Of a stretch of 9,507 bases of DNA, positions 1 to 5,615 are shown piece by piece (the stretch's first letter is position 1; the number at the start of each line of letters is the position of its first letter). The position numbers were made by a program, and so were the translations under genes. The stretch comes from an uncultured Bacilli bacterium. Lineage in GTDB: Bacteria; Bacillota_I; Bacilli_A; RF39; UBA660. Under the pieces are notes generated by a model, which was given only the letters and a program-made list of their open reading frames with translations, was not told the DNA's origin and did no database searches. The stretch lies in the NCBI GenBank assembly GCA_934130265.1, contig CAKOYC010000031.1, positions 1-9,507 of the forward strand. The letters are read 5' to 3'.

Positions 1-230
1 TTATGAATGAGTTAGATAGACTAAGAAAAGATAATAAATTTAATGCTTATTATGATGCAGAAACAGTAAATGAAATGACAAGAGAGACTGCTTACTTAGA
101 GGGTATTGATAAAGGAAAAAAAGAAAAACAAATAGAAATAGCTAAAAAGTTAAAAGTTTTATCTATAAGTGATAGTGATATTTCTAATGTAACCGGATTA
201 TCTTTAGAAGTATTAGAGACGATAGTTTAA
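1..230 (+). CDS. C-terminal part of a Rpn/PD-(D/E)XK nuclease family transposase-like protein (5' end outside window)
   Basis: About 75 residues are visible. They run through a charged stretch with YYDAE near residue 16, a Lys/Glu-rich helix (GKKEKQIEIAKKLK, residues 38-51) and a small helix-turn-helix-like tail (ISDSDISNVTGL, residues 55-66). This arrangement is typical of the C-terminal end of the Rpn family (recombination-promoting nuclease / putative transposase, PDDEXK_2), where a nuclease domain of roughly 200 residues comes first. That catalytic domain is not in the window, so activity cannot be judged. An ATG at position 3 is in frame but has no visible ribosome binding site, and only two bases precede it. 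It is probably an internal methionine, with the gene continuing to the left. The alternative is a degraded remnant that begins here. The family call rests on tail composition only. Confidence 0.55.
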   Translation, partial: MNELDRLRKDNKFNAYYDAETVNEMTRETAYLEGIDKGKKEKQIEIAKKLKVLSISDSDISNVTGLSLEVLETIV

Positions 231-237
231 TAATTTC

Positions 238-266
238 TTGCAAACAAATGTTTTTCTTGTTATACT
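238..266 (+). promoter_or_regulatory. Promoter of the HD hydrolase-tmk operon
   Basis: A -35 box TTGCAA (238-243) and a -10 box TATACT (261-266) are separated by exactly 17 bp. A TG one base upstream of the -10 (258-259) makes it an extended -10. Transcription should start near 273, giving a leader of about 18 nt. It lies between the preceding stop codon and the HD gene, and no terminator is seen before it. Confidence 0.72.
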
Positions 267-290
267 TATAGTGGAAAACGTGGTGGAAGT

Positions 291-872
291 ATGAATAAAA
301 AAGAATTATTTATAAACGAAATTAATTATTTGAAGAATGATGATATCAAGAAAAGTGTAGCTATTCTTATTGAAATGTTACCAGATTATTTCTTTCATGA
401 AGCAGCATCATCTACTGGAAAGTATCATCCCAAGTATGCCCTTGGTGATGGTGGCTTATTAAGACATACTAAAGCAGCTTGCTATATAGCTCATGAATTA
501 CTAAGCGATCCAGCAATTGGGGAGAAGTATACTTCAAGAGAAAAGGATTTGATGATAGCTGGTCTTATTATGCATGATGGACTAAAAAGAGGGTTAGATG
601 AAGAAAGATATACTAGATTTGATCATCCATTACTAGCTGCTAACTTTGTGTATGAAAATAGAGAAAAAGCAGGTATCAGTGAAGATGAAGCATTATTCTT
701 AAAAGAAGTTATATCATCACATATGGGACCATGGACAAAAGATTATGATGGTAATGAAGTGTTACCATATCCTAAGAATAAATATCAAAACTTTGTCCAC
801 ATGTGTGATTATTTAGCTAGTAGAAAAGGACTACTTGTTCCTTTTGATAGCAATAACAATATATTATTATAA
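291..872 (+). CDS. HD-domain metal-dependent phosphohydrolase
   Basis: The protein has 193 residues and no signal peptide or membrane segment, so it is cytoplasmic. It carries the HD-superfamily metal site in order: His59 (in GGLLRHT), His95-Asp96 (in IMHDG), His112 (in DHPLLAA), His144 (in SSHMG) and Asp173 (in HMCDYLASRK). All expected ligands are present, so it should be an active hydrolase of a phosphate ester. The pattern GDGGLLRHT...HDG...HPLLAA...SSHMG...CDYLASRK resembles HD proteins common in phages and Firmicutes with no firmly assigned substrate. The ATG at 291 follows a GGTGGAAG ribosome binding site and a good promoter. Thymidylate kinase follows after 11 bp behind a GAGGAAAG site, so the two are co-transcribed. 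By analogy with YfbR-type nucleotidases a dNMP substrate is possible, but this is inferred from the neighbour only. Confidence 0.85.
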   Translation: MNKKELFINEINYLKNDDIKKSVAILIEMLPDYFFHEAASSTGKYHPKYALGDGGLLRHTKAACYIAHELLSDPAIGEKYTSREKDLMIAGLIMHDGLKRGLDEERYTRFDHPLLAANFVYENREKAGISEDEALFLKEVISSHMGPWTKDYDGNEVLPYPKNKYQNFVHMCDYLASRKGLLVPFDSNNNILL

Positions 873-883
873 GAGGAAAGATT

Positions 884-1549
884 ATGGGAAAGATAATAGT
901 AATTGAAGGAGTAAATGATTCAGGAAAAGAAACCCAAAGTAAATTACTTGCTAAGACTTTAAAACAAGAAGGGTATAAAGTAGTAGAATTCTCTTTTCCA
1001 ATGTATAAAAGTCCAACAGGGAAAATATTTAAAGATTGTGTTTTAGGAAAAAATGGTAATGGTTATTTTGAAGAAGGATATGAAAATTTAGATCCTTATG
1101 TTGTGTGCTTATATACAGCAGCCGATCGAAAATATCATAAAGAAAAAATAGAAAAATATTTAAAAAATGACTATATAGTAATTTTAAATAGATATACTAG
1201 TTCTAATATGGCTCATCAAGGAAGCAGATATAGTGATAGTGAAGAACGCTTTTATATGTACCAGTGGATAGATAAGCTAGAATACTGGCTATTAAAACTC
1301 CCTAAACCAGACTGTACTATTCTTTTAAAAGTACCTGCTAAATATCTAAACCAATTATCGGAAAAACAAGTAGCATTTAACTTTCAAGAAGATATCTTTG
1401 ATCAAGACTCAGTTTTAAAAGCTTATATTGAATTATCAGAATTATATAATTGGGATAGTATTGATTGTGTTTCTAATAATAAGATGAAGTCAGTAGAAGA
1501 AATTCATGAAGAAATAATGAAAATAGTAAGAATAAATTTAAATAATTAA
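884..1549 (+). CDS. tmk: Thymidylate (dTMP) kinase
   Basis: The protein has 221 residues, in the normal range for dTMP kinase. This cytoplasmic enzyme phosphorylates dTMP to dTDP with ATP on the way to dTTP. The P-loop is EGVNDSGKET (residues 8-17), where most family members have an EGxDGxGK form. The ADR motif at 80-82 and SSNMAHQG at 106-113 match the nucleotide-binding region of the family. The usual DR(Y/H) motif reads NRY here (102-104), so Asp is replaced by Asn. Similar forms occur in a divergent branch of the family, as far as I recall, so the enzyme may still be a true Tmk. The start ATG at 884 has a GAGGAAAG site (873-880). It lies 11 bp after the HD hydrolase gene and 26 bp before the DUF421 gene, in the same transcription unit. 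A related deoxynucleoside-monophosphate kinase is the main alternative. Confidence 0.87.
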   Translation: MGKIIVIEGVNDSGKETQSKLLAKTLKQEGYKVVEFSFPMYKSPTGKIFKDCVLGKNGNGYFEEGYENLDPYVVCLYTAADRKYHKEKIEKYLKNDYIVILNRYTSSNMAHQGSRYSDSEERFYMYQWIDKLEYWLLKLPKPDCTILLKVPAKYLNQLSEKQVAFNFQEDIFDQDSVLKAYIELSELYNWDSIDCVSNNKMKSVEEIHEEIMKIVRINLNN

Positions 1550-1564
1550 GTAAATAATAGTGTT

Positions 1565-1570
1565 AGGTGA
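1565..1570 (+). promoter_or_regulatory. Ribosome binding site fixing the DUF421 start
   Basis: AGGTGA lies five bases before the ATG at 1576. A possible in-frame GTG at 1567 falls inside this site and has no site of its own upstream, so the ATG is the better start. Confidence 0.75.
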
Positions 1571-1575
1571 TAAGG

Positions 1576-2220
1576 ATGGATTTATTAATAGTTCTTGTTA
1601 AAACACTATTTTTTTATTGGATAATCGTTTTAGTGTATCGCTTTATGGGTAAAAGAGAAGTAGGAGAATTAAGTATTGTAGACCTAATAGTTTCTATTTT
1701 AATAGCAGAGCTTGCAGCAATGTCAATAGAACAATATAATAAAAGTATCTTTCTAAGTCTAATTCCGATGATAGTTTTAGTCTTATTACAAATAGTTCTT
1801 GCTAAACTTTCTCTTAAACATCCAAAACTTAGAACATTATTAGATGGTGAACCATCATTCATTATCGAAAAAGGAAAAGTTAATTATAAAGAACTAGTAA
1901 AGCAACGCTATAACTTAGAAGATTTATTAACCCAGTTAAGAGCAAGAGAAATTAAAAGCTTAGAAGAAGTTGACTATGCTATATTAGAAACGTCAGGAAA
2001 ACTATCAGTCTTTCAAAAACAAAGAGGTAGAAGTGTTTATCCACTAGCAGTAATATTAGATGGTATTATTCAAGAAGATACGTTAAAAGCAATTAAAAGG
2101 AATAAGAGATGGTTAGAAGATATGTTAAAGTTTAAAAATGTTAATCTAGAAGATGTATTTTATGGCTTTTATAAAGATCATCAGTTATTTTTAATTAAAA
2201 ATAGTGATTGTATCACATAA
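1576..2220 (+). CDS. DUF421 / YetF-family membrane protein
   Basis: The protein has 214 residues from the ATG at 1576, preferred over a GTG nine bases upstream because of the ribosome binding site position. Three hydrophobic segments (about 3-21, 36-51 and 58-78) are followed by a soluble cytoplasmic domain. Family hallmarks are GKREVGELSIVDLIVSI (25-41), the GEPSFIIEKGK block (91-101), LLTQLRAREIKSLEEVDYA (117-135) and the following ILETSGKLSVF (136-146). These match the DUF421/YetF family, which has three membrane helices and a YetF C-terminal domain and includes Bacillus YetF, YdfS and YrbG. The molecular role is poorly known. In Bacillus spores some relatives are linked to germinant-receptor mechanics or the spore membrane, but nothing here shows sporulation. 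It lies 26 bp after tmk with no promoter or terminator between them. Confidence 0.9.
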   Translation: MDLLIVLVKTLFFYWIIVLVYRFMGKREVGELSIVDLIVSILIAELAAMSIEQYNKSIFLSLIPMIVLVLLQIVLAKLSLKHPKLRTLLDGEPSFIIEKGKVNYKELVKQRYNLEDLLTQLRAREIKSLEEVDYAILETSGKLSVFQKQRGRSVYPLAVILDGIIQEDTLKAIKRNKRWLEDMLKFKNVNLEDVFYGFYKDHQLFLIKNSDCIT

Positions 2221-2251
2221 ACGACAAAATAAGTATAAAATACTATATAAA
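2221..2251 (+). promoter_or_regulatory. Possible weak promoter before the GHL10 gene
   Basis: The 50-bp gap holds ACGACA (2221-2226), a partial -35, and TATAAA (2246-2251), a reasonable -10. The spacing is a long 19 bp. The element does not match the extended -10 form seen at the other promoters in the window, so read-through from tmk/DUF421 may be the main source of transcript. Confidence 0.3.
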
Positions 2252-2253
2252 AT

Positions 2254-2290
2254 AGAATAAGGTGATTAGATTGAGAAGATACCTTATTCT
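2254..2290 (+). promoter_or_regulatory. Hairpin enclosing the GHL10 ribosome binding site and start codon
   Basis: AGAATAAGGT (2254-2263) is perfectly complementary to ACCTTATTCT (2281-2290), leaving a 17-nt loop. The left arm contains part of the ribosome binding site (AAGGTGAT, 2259-2266) and the loop contains the TTG start at 2271. Folding would hide the site. The stem has only three G-C pairs, and one such repeat could arise by chance in this much AT-rich DNA. Confidence 0.4.
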
Positions 2291-3443
2291 TATTTTTGTA
2301 TTCATTTTAACACTATTTTTATTATTCTTTCCAAAGAAAGAAAAAGAGGTAAGTAAGATGGATGAGAAAAGATTTATATTTATATCTTATATTGAAATAG
2401 CTAAATACTTAAAAGGAAAAGATGAAATTGCTCTTAAAAATACAATTGATGATATGATAAGTCAATGTAGTGAGTTTGGTTTTACAGATATTATTTTACA
2501 AGTAAGAAGTTTTTCTGATGCTATATATTATTCTGATATTTATCCTAGTAGTTCTATGATAGTAGCTAAAGAAGGAGATAAACTTCCTTTTGATATTTTA
2601 GAGTATTTTATTAAGAAAAGTCATGAAAGTAATTTAAAACTTCATGCTTGGATTAATCCTTACCGCATTAGAAGTAATTTATCTAAAGAAGAGATAACTG
2701 ATAAGAATCCAGCTTTTAAATATTTAAATACTAATAAAGTAGAAGAAAGTGATAAAGGAATATTTTATAATCCAGCAGATAGTGAGATTAGAAATTTAAT
2801 AATTAATGGGGTAGAAGAAATACTTGATAATTATGATGTAGATGGGATTCATTATGATGACTATTTTTATCCTAGTAAAACAATAGATTTAGAGAATTAT
2901 CAGAAAGAACTATTAAAAAGAGAAAATCTTACTATAGATGAATATAGACTTGAAAATACTACTAAACTAATTAAAAAAACTTATGAAGTAGTAAAAAAGA
3001 AAGATAAAAATATTTTATTTGGTATTAGTCCTGAAGGAAATATTGATAATAATTATACTAGTAATTATATAGATACTAAGAAATTTGCTGAGAGTAGTGG
3101 TTATGTTGATTATTTAATGCCTCAGATTTATTTTGGCTTTTTTAATTCAATTAAGCCTTTTTATGAAACAGTAAAAGAATGGAATAGTTATATTAAAACA
3201 GATACGGTTAAATTAATACCTGCCCTTGCTTTTTATAAAGTAGGAGAAGAAGATTTATATGCTAAAGATGGACAATATGAATGGGTAGAATACAATAATA
3301 TAATAGCAAGAGAAGTTTTAGCTAGTAGACCTTTATCAAATTATCAAGGATTTGCTATTTTTAGATATGATTCTATATTTAATGATAATTTAACCTCATA
3401 TGCTTTTAAAGAAAAAGAAAATTTAAAAAAGATACTTAAATAA
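2271..3443 (+). CDS. Membrane-anchored GHL10 (DUF187) glycoside-hydrolase-like protein
   Basis: The protein has 390 residues from TTG 2271. The AAGGTGAT site at 2259-2266 is well placed for this TTG, while a GTG at 2262 lies inside that site. An N-terminal hydrophobic segment (3-20, preceded by Arg2-Arg3 and followed by PKKEKE) looks like an uncleaved signal anchor or signal peptide, placing the enzyme outside the membrane. The body is a GHL10-type (family 10-like) TIM barrel. Seen motifs are ILQVRSFSDAIY (75-86), HAWINPYRI (125-133), VDGIHYDDYFYP (190-201), GISPEGN (251-257) and DYLMPQIYFGF (280-290). Asp191, Asp196, Asp197 and Glu255 are likely active-site residues. Relatives such as Bacillus YngK are thought to act on glycans or peptidoglycan-like polymers, but substrate is unproven. 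It follows DUF421 by 50 bp. The pilin gene follows 40 bp later with no terminator between. Confidence 0.87.
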   Translation: MRRYLILIFVFILTLFLLFFPKKEKEVSKMDEKRFIFISYIEIAKYLKGKDEIALKNTIDDMISQCSEFGFTDIILQVRSFSDAIYYSDIYPSSSMIVAKEGDKLPFDILEYFIKKSHESNLKLHAWINPYRIRSNLSKEEITDKNPAFKYLNTNKVEESDKGIFYNPADSEIRNLIINGVEEILDNYDVDGIHYDDYFYPSKTIDLENYQKELLKRENLTIDEYRLENTTKLIKKTYEVVKKKDKNILFGISPEGNIDNNYTSNYIDTKKFAESSGYVDYLMPQIYFGFFNSIKPFYETVKEWNSYIKTDTVKLIPALAFYKVGEEDLYAKDGQYEWVEYNNIIAREVLASRPLSNYQGFAIFRYDSIFNDNLTSYAFKEKENLKKILK

Positions 3444-3452
3444 TTTTTAATA

Positions 3453-3461
3453 TGTTATACT
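3453..3461 (+). promoter_or_regulatory. Extended -10 promoter of the first pilin gene
   Basis: TGTTATACT carries a TGn extension and the -10 box TATACT (3456-3461). The -35 position (about 3433-3438, TACTTA) is poor, which an extended -10 can compensate for. Transcription would start near 3468, just before the GAGGAGGT ribosome binding site (3471-3478), giving a leader of about 16 nt. Confidence 0.6.
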
Positions 3462-3483
3462 TAAATAGTAGAGGAGGTTAGCG

Positions 3484-4014
3484 ATGAATAAAAAAGGTTT
3501 TACTTTAATAGAACTTTTAGCAACAATTACTATTTTAGCTATGATTATGATAGTGGCAGTACCTAGTATTATGAGTGCTCTTGATAAAAGTAAGAGAAGA
3601 ACATATGTTGAAGATGCTAAAAAAATGTTAACTCTTGCAGAATATAAATATAGGGCGAATACTACAATTGAATCACCAAGTGGTAATAATGCTATTATTT
3701 TCCCACTGAGCTCTATGGACTTGACAGACTTTAGTGATGGACCGGAAGGGGGGAGCTATGATATTCAAAACTCTTATGTTATTATGATCAGTAACAATAA
3801 TACCTATGAATACTATGCTACATTGGTAGAAAAATATGGCGATGCAGATAATTATAAATATAGAGGTATTTCTTTAAAATCAAGAGATGATTTATTAATG
3901 GAAGAAGCTGTAAATGATGTAACGGAGTTTTCTACTGCTCCTACCGTGCCAACTTTAAATCAAACAGTTAATATTAATAACACTGAATATACAGTCAATA
4001 ATGTATATAATTAA
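3484..4014 (+). CDS. Type IV prepilin-like protein (prepilin-type N-terminal methylation domain), no cysteines
   Basis: The protein has 176 residues. A short Lys leader (MNKKG) is followed by the class III signal: cleavage after Gly5, then FTLIELL with Phe at +1 and the conserved Glu at +5 (Glu10). The hydrophobic helix runs about 6-28 and carries the classic Pro at mature position 22 (Pro27). The rest is an extracellular, Asn/Tyr-rich globular region with no clear homology by eye. There is no cysteine, so no disulfide loop. A prepilin peptidase would process it, and it could be a major or minor pilin, or a pseudopilin of a competence or secretion system. None of the assembly genes (ATPase, platform protein, peptidase) is in the window. 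The ATG at 3484 has a strong GAGGAGGT site and its own promoter. A second prepilin follows after 77 bp. Confidence 0.88.
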   Translation: MNKKGFTLIELLATITILAMIMIVAVPSIMSALDKSKRRTYVEDAKKMLTLAEYKYRANTTIESPSGNNAIIFPLSSMDLTDFSDGPEGGSYDIQNSYVIMISNNNTYEYYATLVEKYGDADNYKYRGISLKSRDDLLMEEAVNDVTEFSTAPTVPTLNQTVNINNTEYTVNNVYN

Positions 4015-4031
4015 AAAAAATAGTAAATAAA

Positions 4032-4061
4032 TTGACATTAAATGTTATTATGTGATATTCT
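4032..4061 (+). promoter_or_regulatory. Promoter of the second pilin gene
   Basis: A perfect TTGACA -35 (4032-4037) is followed after 18 bp by TATTCT (4056-4061), with a TG at 4053-4054 forming an extended -10. An imperfect palindrome, ACATTAAATGT (4035-4045), overlaps the -35 and spacer and could be an operator. No terminator is seen between the two pilin genes, so read-through from the first is also possible. Confidence 0.78.
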
Positions 4062-4091
4062 AAATCTAGAAAGATATGGAGGATGTAGGAA

Positions 4092-4643
4092 ATGAAAAAA
4101 AATAGAATGAATCAAAAAGGTTTTACCTTAATTGAATTGTTGGCAGTTATAGTTATTCTAGCAATATTAATGACTCTAGCAGTTACAAGTATGCAAAGAT
4201 ATATTAATAATGCAAAGAAGGATACTTATATTACAACAGCCCAACAATTCTTATCTAGTGTTCGTCTAGGTATTACTAATGGTGATTATGATACACCTGA
4301 TATTAGTGAATGTACAGTTGTAGCAATTAAAGATATTGAAACAACATCAGATATTAAGCAAAGTCCGTATAATAAAAACTATAAAGATGATGAAAGCTAT
4401 GTAGTTGTTCATAATAGTGCATCTAATGGAGGTACTACTACATTAGATTATTATATAGCTATGAATGATGCTTCTAATAATGGATTTAAACTTACAAAAG
4501 AATCTGCATTAGCTAGAGGCGTTGTCTTTACACGAGTTGCTAACAGTGGTATAACATCTGTTACAAAAACTAGCATTAATTCTGATTTAACACTACATGA
4601 TAGCACTACTTGTAAAGTTACTCATTATTATCCTACAAATTAG
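4092..4643 (+). CDS. Type IV prepilin-like protein with a possible disulfide pair
   Basis: The protein has 183 residues. The leader MKKNRMNQKG is followed by FTLIELL: predicted cleavage after Gly10, Phe11 as +1 and Glu15 as +5. The hydrophobic helix covers about 11-31. Position +22 is Thr32, where the first pilin and classical type IV pilins have Pro. The globular part contains two cysteines, Cys74 and Cys174, which could form a disulfide. It would sit in the cell envelope or in a pilus after cleavage by a prepilin peptidase, which is not in this window. The ATG at 4092 is preceded by GGAGGATG (4078-4085) and a strong promoter. A second ATG at 4107 has no ribosome binding site. The N-terminal helix resembles that of the first pilin, but the downstream domains do not look alike, so they are separate subunits rather than a recent duplicate. 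A strong terminator follows. Confidence 0.88.
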   Translation: MKKNRMNQKGFTLIELLAVIVILAILMTLAVTSMQRYINNAKKDTYITTAQQFLSSVRLGITNGDYDTPDISECTVVAIKDIETTSDIKQSPYNKNYKDDESYVVVHNSASNGGTTTLDYYIAMNDASNNGFKLTKESALARGVVFTRVANSGITSVTKTSINSDLTLHDSTTCKVTHYYPTN

Positions 4644-4661
4644 TGATAAATTTAATATTAT

Positions 4662-4693
4662 AAAGTCTACAATTTGTAGACTTTTTTCTTTTT
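4662..4693 (+). terminator. Intrinsic terminator after the second pilin gene
   Basis: AAAGTCTAC (4662-4670) pairs with GTAGACTTT (4676-4684), a 9-bp perfect stem with a 5-nt loop. A T-rich tail (4682-4693, one C) follows. It separates the pilin region from the nfo operon. Confidence 0.88.
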
Positions 4694-4705
4694 GTTTGCT
4701 ATCCT
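4677..4705 (+). promoter_or_regulatory. Probable promoter of the nfo-polysaccharide operon
   Basis: The -10 box TATCCT (4700-4705) has a TGC extension. A weak -35, TAGACT (4677-4682), lies 17 bp upstream, inside the right arm of the terminator stem. The 16 bases from 4697 match the corresponding first-pilin promoter bases from 3453 at 14 positions. Transcription would start near 4712, next to the AGGAGGT ribosome binding site (4711-4717), so the leader is about 13 nt. Confidence 0.5.
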
Positions 4706-4724
4706 TAAATAGGAGGTAATTAAT

Positions 4725-5615
4725 ATGCTGATAATAGGTAGTCATGTTGGATATAAAAAAGATAGTGGATTAGTAGGAAGTGTAAAAGAAGCGTTAAGCT
4801 ACAATGCTAATACTTTTATGTTTTATACCGGTGCCCCACAAAATACTAAGAGACTTCCAATTGATTTAGAAAGGGTTAGGGAAGCAGATAAACTAATGAA
4901 AGCTAATGGAATAGATAGAGATAATGTTATCGTTCATGCTCCTTATATTATTAATCTTGCTACTGATGATTTAGTAAAAAGAGAATTTTCTTGTAACTTT
5001 CTAAAGGAAGAGATTGAAAGAGTAGAAACACTAGGATTTCATTATTTAGTGCTTCATCCAGGAAGTCATGTTGGAGCTGGTGTTGATACTGGTATACAAA
5101 ATATAGCAAACTCTTTAAATAAAATTATAGATAAAGATACAAAAGTAGTTATTTTACTGGAGACTATGGCTGGAAAAGGTACAGAAGTAGGGAGAAGTTT
5201 TGAAGAGATAGAAAGTATTATCTCCAAGATAAGTCAAAAAGAAAATATTGGAGTATGTTTAGATACTTGTCATATAAATGATGCTGGGTATGACTTAAAT
5301 GATTTTGATAAAGTATTAGACTTATTTGATAAAGTAATAGGCCTTGATAAGTTAAAATGTATTCATGTGAATGATAGTAAAAATATAATGGGATCTCATA
5401 AAGATAGACATGAAAATATTGGATTAGGTCATATTGGCTTTGATAACTTAATCAATATTATCTATAATAAGAGACTTGATAATATTCCAAAGATATTAGA
5501 AACGCCATATATAGATAAAACTTATCCACCATATAAATATGAGATAGAAATGATTAGAACTAAAAAGTTTAATAAGAATCTAATTGATGAGTGTAAACTA
5601 TGCAGAAAAAAATAG
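4725..5615 (+). CDS. nfo: Endonuclease IV (AP endonuclease)
   Basis: The protein has 296 residues, full length for the Nfo family. This cytoplasmic base-excision repair enzyme cleaves DNA 5' of apurinic/apyrimidinic sites using a trinuclear zinc centre in a TIM barrel. All nine expected metal ligands are visible: His71 (HAPY), His111 (LHPGSH), Glu146 (LETMAGKG), Asp180 and His183 (CLDTCH), His214 (HVNDSK), Asp227 and His229 (DRHENIGLGHIG) and Glu259 (ILETP). The order and spacing follow the E. coli enzyme closely. The ATG at 4725 sits 7 bp after AGGAGGT. The gene lies after a terminator and overlaps the next gene by 16 bp, which makes it the first gene of the polysaccharide operon, an unusual place for a repair gene. 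No sign of inactivation is seen. Confidence 0.96.
   Translation: MLIIGSHVGYKKDSGLVGSVKEALSYNANTFMFYTGAPQNTKRLPIDLERVREADKLMKANGIDRDNVIVHAPYIINLATDDLVKREFSCNFLKEEIERVETLGFHYLVLHPGSHVGAGVDTGIQNIANSLNKIIDKDTKVVILLETMAGKGTEVGRSFEEIESIISKISQKENIGVCLDTCHINDAGYDLNDFDKVLDLFDKVIGLDKLKCIHVNDSKNIMGSHKDRHENIGLGHIGFDNLINIIYNKRLDNIPKILETPYIDKTYPPYKYEIEMIRTKKFNKNLIDECKLCRKK

Noticed and set aside
240..255. Possible terminator (AAACA...TGTTT followed by T) after the Rpn-like gene
   Set aside because: The stem is only five A/T-rich pairs with a two-base loop, and the region is better explained as the promoter spacer.
1614..1862. Open frame on the minus strand inside DUF421
   Set aside because: It lies wholly within a well-supported gene, has no ribosome binding site and encodes nothing recognisable.
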